Assembly: GCA_046704785.1 (NCBI GenBank)
Contig: JBJKRF010000139.1
Coordinates: 1 to 24,352, forward strand
Direction of reading: 5' to 3'
Length of the DNA stretch: 24,352 nt
Source of the DNA: JBJKRF01 sp046704785
Lineage (GTDB): Bacteria; Chloroflexota; Anaerolineae; Anaerolineales; Villigracilaceae
Shown here: positions 14,152 to 22,027 of the stretch, piece by piece
Layout: every line of letters begins with the position of its first letter
How positions within the stretch are numbered: position 1 is the first letter of the stretch
The notes under the pieces: model-generated
What the model was told of the DNA's origin: nothing
Seen by the model: only the letters and a program-made list of their open reading frames with translations
Databases searched by the model: none
Program-made: the position numbers and the translations under genes

Positions 14152-16974
14152 ATGACTGCCATCGTTTCCATCGACATTGAGACCACCGGGCTGGATTCCG
14201 AACGCGACGCCATCATCGAGATCGGCGCCGTCAAGTTTAACGGCCACCGCGTCGAGGCCGAGTGGTCCACTTTCGTCAACCCCAACCGCCACATTCCCGA
14301 ACCCATCACCGCCCTGACCGGAATCGATGACAGCATGGTGCGCGGCGCGCCCCGCATCCAGGAGGTACTCGACGACCTGGAAGCTTTCGTCGGCGACCTG
14401 CCCGTGCTGGGACAGAACGTGCGCTTCGACCTGGGCTTCCTGCAAAAACAACACGTGCTGCTGCTCAACGACGTGCTGGATACCTACGAGATGGCCTCCG
14501 TGCTGCTGCCCACCGCCAGCCGCTACAACCTGGGCGCGCTCGGACAACTGCTGGGCGTGCCGCTCCCGGCCACCCACCGCGCCCTCGACGATGCGCGCGC
14601 CACCCACGGCGTCTACCTGCGCCTGATGGATCGCGCCGTGGAACTGCCGCTCGACCTGCTGGCCGAAATCGTCCGCAACGGCGAGCCGCTGGATTGGGAT
14701 GGCAACCTGGCCTTTCAGGCCGCCCTCAAGCGACACGCGCGGGAACAGGTCAAGGGGAAGAAGGTCAAACCCGCCCAGGCAGAGTCCGGCCCGCTATTCG
14801 ACGAATCGCAGTCGGGGAGTAAGAGTCCCCCGCTGGAGCTGGTGGAAACTCCCGTTCCCCTCGACCCCGAAGAGGTGGCCGCCCTGCTCGAATATGGCGG
14901 GCCCTTCTCCAAATACTTCGAGAACTACGAACAGCGCCCCGAGCAGATCGAAATGCTGCGCGCGGTGAGCGAGGCGCTTTCTTACCAGGGCCACCTGATG
15001 GTGGAAGCCGGCACCGGCGTGGGCAAATCTTTCGCGTACCTGGTGCCCGCCGCGCTCTTTGCCCTGCAAAACAACACCCGCGTGGTGGTCTCCACCAACA
15101 CCCTCAACCTGCAAGATCAATTGATCCAGAAGGACATTCCTGCCGTGCGCGAGGCCCTCGGCCTGGACGGCGCGCACGGCACAGTGCGCCTGCGCGCCGC
15201 CGTGCTCAAGGGACGCGCCAATTACCTGTGCCCGCGCCGCCTGGAGAGCCTGCGGCACAACGGCCCCAACACGCTCGATGAGATGCGCGTGCTGGGCAAG
15301 CTGCTGGTCTGGAGTTGGAACGGAGCCAGCGGCGACCGTAACGATGTCAATCTGACACGCCCCGCCGAGAAGGACGTCTGGCTGAAGCTCTCGGCGGAGG
15401 ATGACGCCTGCACCGCCGAGAACTGCGCCGGGCGCATGGGCGGTACCTGCCCCTTCTACCGCGCGCGGCAGGCCGCGCTCAATGCCCACGTCCTGGTGGT
15501 CAATCACGCCCTGCTGCTCTCCGACGTAGCCACCGGCAGCAAGGTCTTGCCCGAATACCAGTACGTCGTCGTAGACGAAGCCCATCACCTCGAATCGGCC
15601 ACCACCAGCGCACTCTCCTTCCGCCTTTCGCAGAATGACTTCGAGCGCATGGTGCGCGAAGTGGGCGGCTCCACCAGCGGCGTGTTGGGCCGTCTGCTGA
15701 CCGTGGCACACGAAGCTTTGCGCCCATCTGACTACGCGAAGTTTACACAATTGACTCAGCGCGCCGCCGACCAGGCTTTCCGGCTCGACAGTCAGGCCAA
15801 AGACTTCTTTTACGGCCTGGCCGAGTTCATGGCCCTGCAACGCGAAGGCCGCCCGGCCAGCGTCTACGCTTACCAGGAGCGCATCCTGCCGGCCAGCCGC
15901 ACCCTGCCCGGTTGGGACAACGTCGAAATCTCGTGGAGCACGGCGGGCGACAGTATGCGCCTGCTGCTCAATGTGCTGGCCGAAACCTACAAGGCCGCCG
16001 GCGAACTCTACGGCGAGGGCGTGGACGCCCTGGAAGACCCGCTCGGCAGCCTGAGCAACATGTACCGCCGCCTCAACGAAGCGGAAGCGGCCATCAGCGG
16101 CATGATCCACGAACCCTCGCCGGGCGTGGTCTACTGGATCGAAGTACATCCCGGCAACCACCGTCTGACGCTCAACACCGCCCCGCTGCGCGTGGGGCCG
16201 CTTATCCAGAAATACCTGTGGCACGAAAAATCCAGCGTGATCCTGACCTCGGCCACGCTGACCACTGCCGGCGACTTCAGCTACACCCGCAATGTGCTGA
16301 TGGCCGAGGAAGCCGACGAACTCACCCTGGGCTCTCCGTTCGACTACGAGAACGCCACTCTCCTTTTCATCCCCAAAGACATTCCGGAACCCAACACGCC
16401 CGGCTACGAGCAAGCCATCAACCGCGCCATCATCCAGACGGTCATCGCCACAGGCGGGCGGGCGTTGGCATTGTTCACCTCCTACGCCCAGTTGAAACGC
16501 ACCTCGGCGGCCATCACGCGGCCCCTCAGCCAGAACGACATCCAGGTCTACGAACAGGGCGAAGGAGCCAGTCCGGCTGCCCTGCTGGAGGCCTTCAAAA
16601 GCACCGGACGCGCCGTCCTGTTGGGCACGCGTTCCTTCTGGGAAGGGGTGGATGTGCCCGGCGAGGCGTTGTCTGTGCTCTTCCTGACCAAACTGCCCTT
16701 CGAAGTGCCCAGCGACCCGTTGATCGCCGCCCGCTCCGAAACGTTCGAGGACCCTTTCGGCGAGTATCAGGTGCCGGAAGCCATCCTGAAATTCCGGCAG
16801 GGATTCGGGCGCCTGATCCGCTCTGCCGCCGACCGGGGTGTAGTCGCGATACTCGACCGGCGCGTGCTGACCAAGCAGTACGGGCATCTCTTCATCCAAT
16901 CGCTGCCACAGTGCACGCTGCGCCAGGGAGCCAGCAGCGAGTTGCCGCGCCTGGCCGAGAAGTGGTTGGGATAG
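14152..16974 (+). CDS. dinG: DinG-type fusion: DEDDh exonuclease plus Fe-S XPD-family helicase
   Basis: 940 residues. Residues 1-160 are a DnaQ-like 3'-5' exonuclease with DEDDh residues D8, E10, D93, H142 and D147. A linker (about 195-245) leads to the superfamily 2 helicase: Walker A EAGTGVGKS at 285-293, DEAH at 475-478, TSATL at 699-703, GTRSFWEGVDVPG at 825-837 and QGFGRLIR at 883-890. Four cysteines between Walker A and DEAH (C360, C420, C425, C433) fit the Fe-S cluster site of XPD/DinG helicases. The exonuclease fusion is the Gram-positive arrangement, and those Firmicutes proteins often lack the cluster, so having both is notable. Expected role: ATP-driven unwinding and 3' end trimming of recombination or R-loop intermediates. 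ATG 14152 has no Shine-Dalgarno but a well-placed -10. Confidence 0.95.
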   Translation: MTAIVSIDIETTGLDSERDAIIEIGAVKFNGHRVEAEWSTFVNPNRHIPEPITALTGIDDSMVRGAPRIQEVLDDLEAFVGDLPVLGQNVRFDLGFLQKQHVLLLNDVLDTYEMASVLLPTASRYNLGALGQLLGVPLPATHRALDDARATHGVYLRLMDRAVELPLDLLAEIVRNGEPLDWDGNLAFQAALKRHAREQVKGKKVKPAQAESGPLFDESQSGSKSPPLELVETPVPLDPEEVAALLEYGGPFSKYFENYEQRPEQIEMLRAVSEALSYQGHLMVEAGTGVGKSFAYLVPAALFALQNNTRVVVSTNTLNLQDQLIQKDIPAVREALGLDGAHGTVRLRAAVLKGRANYLCPRRLESLRHNGPNTLDEMRVLGKLLVWSWNGASGDRNDVNLTRPAEKDVWLKLSAEDDACTAENCAGRMGGTCPFYRARQAALNAHVLVVNHALLLSDVATGSKVLPEYQYVVVDEAHHLESATTSALSFRLSQNDFERMVREVGGSTSGVLGRLLTVAHEALRPSDYAKFTQLTQRAADQAFRLDSQAKDFFYGLAEFMALQREGRPASVYAYQERILPASRTLPGWDNVEISWSTAGDSMRLLLNVLAETYKAAGELYGEGVDALEDPLGSLSNMYRRLNEAEAAISGMIHEPSPGVVYWIEVHPGNHRLTLNTAPLRVGPLIQKYLWHEKSSVILTSATLTTAGDFSYTRNVLMAEEADELTLGSPFDYENATLLFIPKDIPEPNTPGYEQAINRAIIQTVIATGGRALALFTSYAQLKRTSAAITRPLSQNDIQVYEQGEGASPAALLEAFKSTGRAVLLGTRSFWEGVDVPGEALSVLFLTKLPFEVPSDPLIAARSETFEDPFGEYQVPEAILKFRQGFGRLIRSAADRGVVAILDRRVLTKQYGHLFIQSLPQCTLRQGASSELPRLAEKWLG

Positions 16975-17046
16975 TTCGGCTCTCTCCATACCCACACCTA
17001 TCCGTTTCTTCACGCTAATTCCCTCTAAAAACCCTTAAGAACCATA

Positions 17047-17075
17047 TTTCCAGATGCGCCAAAGTGCGTTATAGT
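17047..17075 (+). promoter_or_regulatory. Sigma-70-like promoter of the liv operon
   Basis: TTTCCA (17047-17052) and TATAGT (17070-17075) are 17 bases apart. The -10 ends 34 bases before livJ and is followed by the ribosome site GGAGGAG (17099-17105). Confidence 0.5.
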
Positions 17076-17109
17076 TGGGGTTCCAATCTTTCATTCTCGG
17101 AGGAGAGAT

Positions 17110-18351
17110 ATGAGAAATTCCCTGTTCTTAAAATTAGGGACCGGCTTAATATTGTTGAGTCTGCTGGTCTCAGCCTGTGGCACCGCCGCCACTCCCACGC
17201 CGACCCCAGCGCCGGCCATGACCCAGACCCCCGCAGCAGTTACCATGGCACCCGTCATGGCGGGAACCACGGCGCCGGCCAGCAGCGGGCTGCCAGCCCA
17301 GATCACGTTGGGCGCCGTCCACGACCTGAGCGGCGCGACGGCCATTTATGGCACGTCCATCCAGAAGGGCATTAACCTGGCCGTCCAGCAGATCAACGAC
17401 CAGAAGTTCTTCGGCGAAGGCCACACCTTGAAAGTGGAATTCGAGGACGCCGCGGGCGACCCCAAACAGGCCATCGCCGCCTACGAAAAGTTGACCGCCG
17501 ACCCGAACATCGTCGCCATCCTGGGGCCCACACTCTCCAGCGAAGCGCAGTCCGCCGACCCGGTGGCGCAGCAGGCCAAGGTACCGGTTGTCGCCAGTTC
17601 CAATACGGCCAGCGGGATCACCACCATCGGGGACTACATCTTCCGCACCAGCCTGCCTGAAAGCGCCGTCATCCCGAACACCGTCAAAGTTACCGTCCAG
17701 GCCTTCAAATTGAAGAAGGTCGCCATTCTGTACGGCAACGACGATGCCTTCACCCAGAGCGGGTACGAGGTCTTCAAAGACGCGCTGACGCAGGCGGGGG
17801 TTCAGATTTTGACGGAGGAGACGTTCTCCAAGGGTGACACCGACTTCTCGGCGCAGTTGACCAAGATCAAGGCCCTCAACCCAGACGCCATCATCATCTC
17901 GGCGCTGGCAGAAGAAGCCGCCAACATCATGGTGCAGGCCCGTCAGCTTGGCATTCCCACCAGCGTTCCCTTCATCGGCGGCAACGGATTCAACAGTCCG
18001 CAACTTGCCAAGATCGCCGGTGGAGCCGCCGAAGGCGCCATCTCAGGCGCCGCCTGGGATGTGTCGAGCACGTTCCCGGCCAATGTGGATTTCGTCAAGG
18101 CCTATAAGGCCGCTTACGGCAGCGACCCCGATCAGTTCGCCGCGCAGGCTTATACGGCTGCCTGGGTGACGGCGCTGGCGATCAAGAATGCCAACAGCGT
18201 CGATCACGCCGCCGTCCGCGACGCCCTGGCGCAGATCAAAGACTTCGATAGCCCGTTGGGAAAATTCTCGTTCGACGCCAACCGCGATCCCGTGCACGAG
18301 CCGGTTGTGCTGATCGTCAAGAACGGCGCTTTCCAGGTCTTTCAGCCTTAA
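17110..18351 (+). CDS. livJ: Branched-chain amino acid ABC substrate-binding lipoprotein
   Basis: 413 residues. The lipoprotein signal ends LLVSAC with the lipidated cysteine at 23, followed by a Thr/Pro/Ala linker to about 62. The mature part is a type I periplasmic-binding fold of the Leu/Ile/Val group: ITLGAVHDLSGATAIYGTSI near the start, then NDQKFFGEGHTLKVEFEDAAGD, a GPTLSSEAQSADPVAQ segment and VAILYGNDDAFTQSG. It captures branched-chain or related amino acids outside the membrane for the LivHMGF transporter encoded directly downstream. GGAGGAG precedes ATG 17110. It is the first gene of the operon and is separated from livH by two hairpins, which fits higher expression of the binding protein. 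The exact ligand (Leu/Ile/Val, amide or urea) cannot be read from the sequence. Confidence 0.94.
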   Translation: MRNSLFLKLGTGLILLSLLVSACGTAATPTPTPAPAMTQTPAAVTMAPVMAGTTAPASSGLPAQITLGAVHDLSGATAIYGTSIQKGINLAVQQINDQKFFGEGHTLKVEFEDAAGDPKQAIAAYEKLTADPNIVAILGPTLSSEAQSADPVAQQAKVPVVASSNTASGITTIGDYIFRTSLPESAVIPNTVKVTVQAFKLKKVAILYGNDDAFTQSGYEVFKDALTQAGVQILTEETFSKGDTDFSAQLTKIKALNPDAIIISALAEEAANIMVQARQLGIPTSVPFIGGNGFNSPQLAKIAGGAAEGAISGAAWDVSSTFPANVDFVKAYKAAYGSDPDQFAAQAYTAAWVTALAIKNANSVDHAAVRDALAQIKDFDSPLGKFSFDANRDPVHEPVVLIVKNGAFQVFQP

Positions 18352-18362
18352 CTGAATTCCTT

Positions 18363-18391
18363 CTCGACCCGCCAAAAGGTCGAGGCTTTTT
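18363..18391 (+). terminator. Partial terminator between livJ and livH
   Basis: CTCGACC (18363-18369) and GGTCGAG (18378-18384) form a 7-bp stem with an 8-nt loop, followed by GCTTTTT (18385-18391). It lies 12 bases after the livJ stop. As livH has no visible promoter of its own, it probably stops only part of the transcription. Confidence 0.75.
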
Positions 18392-18404
18392 CGCAAAACA
18401 ATCG

Positions 18405-18441
18405 CAGCCTCCCGCTGGGCATCTTGTCTGACGGGAGGCTG
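18405..18441 (+). promoter_or_regulatory. Second intercistronic hairpin before livH
   Basis: CAGCCTCCCG (18405-18414) and CGGGAGGCTG (18432-18441) form a perfect 10-bp stem around a 17-nt loop, without a T tract. It ends four bases before the livH ribosome site (AAGGA 18446-18450), so it may protect RNA ends or affect livH translation. Confidence 0.6.
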
Positions 18442-18455
18442 TCCGAAGGATGACG

Positions 18456-19337
18456 ATGTTCTGGCAACAAGTAGTCAACGGAATCTGGCTTGGCTCGGTC
18501 TACAGCCTGTTCGCCTTGGGCTATACGCTGGTCTTCAGCGTCCTGGGCATCCTGAACCTGGCTTATCCTTCGTTATATATGTGGGGCGCTTTCGCCGGGC
18601 TGGTTGCGGTCAATGATTTCAACCTGCCGATCTGGATGGCGCTGCCCATCGCCATGCTGGTGGGCGGACTGCTCGGAATCGCGCTCGACCAGCTCGCGTT
18701 CAAACCCCTACGGGCGCGCAACGCGCCGGAACTGGCCGCCATCATTTCCAGCATTGGGGCATCCATTGTGCTGGTCAACGTGGCGCAGGGAATCTTCCAG
18801 GCGCAGGTCAATCGTTTCCCGTTCGACGCCTTCCCCATCCAGGTTTACACCATCGGTCCGGTGACGATCACCTTGCTGCAGGTCACCATCCTGGGCATCT
18901 CGCTGGGGATCATGCTGTTGCTGCGTTGGTTGATCATGGGCACGCGCCAGGGACAAGCCATGCGAGCGGTGGCATTCAACCCGGCAGCGGCGGCGCGGCT
19001 GGGCATTCCGGTGGAACGCGTCATCATCCAAACATCCTTCATCGCGGGGGCGCTGGCCGGGGCCGCCGGTGTGCTATTGGGGCTGGCTTTCAATTCCATC
19101 TCGCCTTTTATGGGCGATCCCATGAATCTCAAAGGACTGACGGCCATCATCCTGGGCGGATTGGGAAATATCGAAGGCGCCGTGCTGGGCGGCTTCGTCC
19201 TATCGTTCAGCGAGGTGATGAGTGTGGCTTATCTTTCCAGCGACCTGCGTGACGGCATCGCCTTCGTGCTTCTGATCCTGATCCTGTTGTTCAAGCCCAA
19301 CGGCCTGTTGGGCCGTTCGAGCGTCAAGCGGGCGTAG
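18456..19337 (+). CDS. livH: Branched-chain amino acid ABC permease LivH
   Basis: 293 residues with about eight hydrophobic segments, the usual LivH length. Typical sequence includes GIWLGSVYSLFALGYTLVF at the N-terminus, the GxFAxLVAV stretch, AMRAVAFNPAAAARLGI in the cytoplasmic loop, and GLTAIILGGLGNIEGAVLGG. The start is set at ATG 18456 because AAGGA (18446-18450) would be immediately adjacent to the in-frame ATG at 18450; that alternative adds two residues. With LivM it forms the membrane channel for branched-chain amino acids. livM follows after six bases. Confidence 0.94.
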   Translation: MFWQQVVNGIWLGSVYSLFALGYTLVFSVLGILNLAYPSLYMWGAFAGLVAVNDFNLPIWMALPIAMLVGGLLGIALDQLAFKPLRARNAPELAAIISSIGASIVLVNVAQGIFQAQVNRFPFDAFPIQVYTIGPVTITLLQVTILGISLGIMLLLRWLIMGTRQGQAMRAVAFNPAAAARLGIPVERVIIQTSFIAGALAGAAGVLLGLAFNSISPFMGDPMNLKGLTAIILGGLGNIEGAVLGGFVLSFSEVMSVAYLSSDLRDGIAFVLLILILLFKPNGLLGRSSVKRA

Positions 19338-19343
19338 CGATTC

Positions 19344-20231
19344 ATGACGGTTTTCTCCGATTTCTGGTCCAGTTACGGCAGCGTGGTTCAGTTCACACTG
19401 ATCAATATGCTTCTGGCGATCAGCATTTATTTCACGCTCTACGCCGGATTGCTATCCCTGGCCAATGCAGGTTTTATGGCGATTGGCGCGTACGTCTCTG
19501 CCGTGCTGACCCTTCATTCCAACGCCCCGTTTGCGGTCAGCCTGTTGGCCGGTGCGCTGGCAGCCACTTTGGTGGGATTGCTGTTAGGACTGCCCGTGCT
19601 GCGCCTGAACGGAATCTACCTGGCCATCGCCACACTCGGATTCGGGGAAATCGTGCGCATCATCGCCATCAACTTCGACAAGTACAGCGGCCTGACCCTG
19701 CTGGGCGGTGCGCAGGGCCTGAGCGGCATCCCCAAACTGACCACGCCGGGCGCATTGTTCCTAACCTTGCTGCTAGTGATGTTTCTGCTAATTCAGATGC
19801 AACGCTCCCGCACCGGACGGGCGCTGGCCGCCATCCGACAGGACGAAAGCGTAGCCGCCACAATGGGCGTGGATGTCTTTCGCTACAAAGTGCTATCCTT
19901 CGTGTTAGGCGCCTTCGTCGCCGGGTTGGCCGGCGGCTTCAGCGCCCACCTGACCCGTTTCATCGACCCGAACAGCTACGGGTTCGACGCGGCGGTCAAT
20001 ATCCTGGAATACGCCATCCTGGGCGGCACCGTCCACTGGATCGGTCCGCTGGTGGGCGCAACGATCCTGACCGTGCTACCCGAAGCCCTGCGCTTCCTGC
20101 AAGAATACCGCGGGGTGGTCAACGGCATCATTCTGGTGATCGTCATCATCTACCTGCCGCGCGGACTGGTCAACCCGAAATGGTTCCAACCCTTGTCCCT
20201 TCGCAAAGGAGCGCCCCATGCTGGTGCTTGA
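19344..20231 (+). CDS. livM: Branched-chain amino acid ABC permease LivM
   Basis: 295 residues with about eight to ten membrane segments. Family features are LSLANAGFMAIGAYVSA near residues 30-50, GIYLAIATLGFGEIVRI, and AIRQDESVAATMGVDVFRYK in the EAA-like loop that contacts the ATPases, followed by YAILGGTVHWIGPLVGA. It pairs with LivH in the membrane. The ribosome site before ATG 19344 is weak, and the six-base spacing from livH suggests translational coupling. The last 14 bases overlap the start of livG. Confidence 0.94.
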   Translation: MTVFSDFWSSYGSVVQFTLINMLLAISIYFTLYAGLLSLANAGFMAIGAYVSAVLTLHSNAPFAVSLLAGALAATLVGLLLGLPVLRLNGIYLAIATLGFGEIVRIIAINFDKYSGLTLLGGAQGLSGIPKLTTPGALFLTLLLVMFLLIQMQRSRTGRALAAIRQDESVAATMGVDVFRYKVLSFVLGAFVAGLAGGFSAHLTRFIDPNSYGFDAAVNILEYAILGGTVHWIGPLVGATILTVLPEALRFLQEYRGVVNGIILVIVIIYLPRGLVNPKWFQPLSLRKGAPHAGA

Positions 20232-20985
20232 GCAAGTCAGCCGTTTCTTCGGCGGCCTGGCAGCCCTCAGCAACGTCTCCTTCGATGTCCGCGAGGGGCA
20301 AATCATGGGGCTGATCGGTCCCAACGGCGCGGGAAAGACCACCCTGCTCAACCTGGTCAGCGGGCTGGACAAAGTCAGCCACGGTACGATCCACTTCAAC
20401 GGGAAACCCATCCACAACCAGCCGCCGCACCTCATCAACCGGCAGGGCATCGCCCGCACCTACCAGAATATTCGCCTGTTCGCCGAAATGTCCGTTCTGG
20501 AAAACGTGGTGGTGGGCACGCACACCCGCGGCAACGCCGGTCTGTGGGATGCCCTGCTCTTGCTGCCACGATACCGCGCCGAAGAGCGCCTGCTGCGGGG
20601 ACTCGCCCAAAGCCTGGTAGACCAACTGGGATTGACCGAATTTAGCGCCACCCCCGCCGATGCGCTCTCCTACGGCGACCAGCGTCGGGTCGAACTGGCC
20701 CGGGCGCTCGCCACCAACCCCAGCCTGCTCCTGCTTGACGAGCCGACTGCCGGGATGAACGCCGGAGAGACCGCCCGCCTGGGCGAACGGATTCTAAAGC
20801 TACGCGAACATGGTTTGACGGTACTGGTGATCGAACACGACATGGCTTTCATTTCCCAGGTATGCGACGAAGTGGTGGTGCTAAACTTTGGCGAGGTCAT
20901 CGCTCGCGGCACGCCGGATACGATCAAGAACGACCCACTGGTGATCGACGCTTACCTTGGCGTCGAGGAGGCCGGGCGTGCTTAA
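20218..20985 (+). CDS. livG: Branched-chain amino acid ABC ATPase LivG
   Basis: 255 residues. Walker A GPNGAGKT is at 34-41, the ABC signature LSYGDQRRVE at 150-159, Walker B LLLLDEPT at 170-177, and the switch histidine H207 in EHDM. The signature has YGDQ rather than SGGQ, which is normal for LivG. The ending PDTIKNDPLVIDAYLG is also characteristic. It is the cytoplasmic motor together with LivF. ATG 20218 lies inside the end of livM and is preceded by AAAGGAG; its stop overlaps the livF start. Confidence 0.96.
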   Translation: MLVLEQVSRFFGGLAALSNVSFDVREGQIMGLIGPNGAGKTTLLNLVSGLDKVSHGTIHFNGKPIHNQPPHLINRQGIARTYQNIRLFAEMSVLENVVVGTHTRGNAGLWDALLLLPRYRAEERLLRGLAQSLVDQLGLTEFSATPADALSYGDQRRVELARALATNPSLLLLDEPTAGMNAGETARLGERILKLREHGLTVLVIEHDMAFISQVCDEVVVLNFGEVIARGTPDTIKNDPLVIDAYLGVEEAGRA

Positions 20986-21706
20986 AGTCACCCACCTGAC
21001 GGTGCGTTACGGCGCCATCGAGGCCGTCGGCGACCTGTCGTTGGAAGTGCCCGACGGACAGGTCGTGACCGTCATTGGCGCCAACGGCGCAGGAAAGTCG
21101 ACCACGCTCAACGCCATTGGCGGGCTCTTGAAACCGGCCCAGGGTCGAATCGAATTCAACGGGCGCGATGTCACCGGCTTGCGGCCCGACCAGATCGCCC
21201 GCCTGGGACTGGCGCAGGTACCGGAGGGACGCGGCGTCCTGGCCCCGTTGAGCGTCGAAGAGAACCTGCGCCTGGGCGCTTACATCCGCCGCGATAAGGA
21301 CGGCATCGAAAGCGACCTGCAGTCCATGTTCGAACGTTTCCCCATCCTGGTCAAACGCCGCAAACAGGCCGCCGGGTTGCTGAGCGGCGGCGAGCAACAA
21401 ATGCTGGCCGTGGCCCGTGCGCTGATGGCGCGTCCCAGCCTGCTCACGCTGGACGAGCCCAGCATGGGGCTGGCACCCATCCTGGTCAATCTCATCTTCG
21501 AGACCATCGCAGAAATCAAGGCCCAGGGCGTCACCCTGCTGTTGGTGGAACAAAATGCCCACAAGGCCTTGCAAATTGCCGACTACGCCTACGTGCTGGA
21601 GCGTGGGCAACTGGCATACGCCGCACCGACCAGCGAAATGCGCGACGACCCACGGATGGTGGCTGCCTACCTCGGTCAGGCCCATTCGGGGGCGCATTCA
21701 CATTGA
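20978..21706 (+). CDS. livF: Branched-chain amino acid ABC ATPase LivF
   Basis: 242 residues from GTG 20978, chosen because GAGGAG (20965-20970) lies seven bases before it and the protein then opens LKVTHLTVRYG as LivF proteins do; an upstream TTG at 20957 would add seven residues. Walker A GANGAGKS is at 34-41, signature LSGGEQQM at 135-142, Walker B LLTLDEPS at 155-162, and VEQN at 190-193, where LivF has glutamine instead of the switch histidine. The gene overlaps livG by eight bases and closes the operon. The tail is His/Ser-rich (GAHSH). Confidence 0.96.
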   Translation: MLKVTHLTVRYGAIEAVGDLSLEVPDGQVVTVIGANGAGKSTTLNAIGGLLKPAQGRIEFNGRDVTGLRPDQIARLGLAQVPEGRGVLAPLSVEENLRLGAYIRRDKDGIESDLQSMFERFPILVKRRKQAAGLLSGGEQQMLAVARALMARPSLLTLDEPSMGLAPILVNLIFETIAEIKAQGVTLLLVEQNAHKALQIADYAYVLERGQLAYAAPTSEMRDDPRMVAAYLGQAHSGAHSH

Positions 21707-21729
21707 AACGACGAAAGAATTGGTGTATG

Positions 21730-21744
21730 ATTCCCCGTGGGAAT
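21730..21744 (+). repeat. Small hairpin after livF
   Basis: ATTCCC-CGT-GGGAAT forms a tight 6-bp hairpin 24 bases past the livF stop. There is no T tract, so it is more likely an RNA 3'-end stabiliser than a terminator. Confidence 0.35.
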
Positions 21745-21775
21745 GAGTGCAATTCAGACCAAGTTAACCGTGTTA

Positions 21776-21798
21776 CATTTGTCACAAAGGTTCGTGAC
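21776..21798. promoter_or_regulatory. Inverted repeats GTCAC-N8-GTGAC and TTTGT-C-ACAAA
   Basis: GTCAC (21781-21785) and GTGAC (21794-21798) are mirrored over eight bases, and TTTGTCACAAA (21778-21788) is a smaller palindrome overlapping the left half. Such overlapping symmetry about 230 bases before a cytochrome gene suggests an operator, but the regulator is unknown. Confidence 0.35.
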
Positions 21799-21860
21799 CA
21801 TTGATACAGCCCGAATGATAAGATTAAGGCTATATTAATCATGAAATCTCGTCTATTTCT

Positions 21861-21872
21861 GACAAATTTGTC
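21861..21872. promoter_or_regulatory. Perfect 12-bp palindrome GACAAATTTGTC
   Basis: This self-complementary site lies nine bases before an orphan Shine-Dalgarno and shares the TTTGTC half with the palindrome at 21778. The repeated half-site makes protein binding more plausible than chance. Confidence 0.4.
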
Positions 21873-21880
21873 CGATTTTT

Positions 21881-22019
21881 TAAAGGAGGTGAAAACAGAC
21901 TCGAGTGACCCCACCCTTACGCATTGCGGTTCTCCAGGAATGGCCAGGGGAGTAGATAACCTCCCTCTTTTTTCGTAAAAATTCCCAAAGAACCCTCCTT
22001 GCGAACCCATCTGAAGGAG
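21881..22019 (+). promoter_or_regulatory. Structured leader of the decaheme cytochrome gene
   Basis: From 5' to 3': TAAAGGAGGTGA (21881-21892), an exact anti-16S match with no start codon at a normal distance; a terminator at 21947-21973; and CTCCTT (21995-22000), complementary to the gene's own AAGGAG (22014-22019). GGAGGT (21885-21890) can also pair with ACCTCC (21959-21964), which contains part of the terminator 3' arm, so terminator and antiterminator forms compete. A GTG at 21905 opens a 16-codon frame ending at the terminator loop, but it is 15 bases from the ribosome site. This layout suggests control by attenuation and by ribosome-site masking. Confidence 0.45.
21947..21973 (+). terminator. 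Internal terminator in the cytochrome leader
   Basis: GGGGAG (21947-21952) pairs with CTCCCT (21961-21966, one G-T pair) over an 8-nt loop and is followed by CTTTTTT. It lies 54 bases before the cytochrome ATG, with no room for a promoter after it, so transcription of the cytochrome gene has to pass through it. It may also end the liv transcript. Confidence 0.6.
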
Positions 22020-22027
22020 ATTGCCGA

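Noticed and set aside
13998..14468. 156-codon - strand frame crossing the dinG start
   Set aside because: Most of it is antisense to the exonuclease domain; only its last part, outside dinG, shows coding-like features, and these are treated as separate microgenes.
14794..17013. 739-codon - strand open frame opposite dinG
   Set aside because: A shadow of the dinG frame: Gly/Val/Gln-rich text without domains, and the + strand contains every helicase and exonuclease motif.
21905..21955. GTG-initiated 16-codon leader peptide in the cytochrome leader
   Set aside because: The start is 15 bases from the Shine-Dalgarno, too far for efficient initiation, and the peptide has no run of regulatory codons; noted only as part of the leader.
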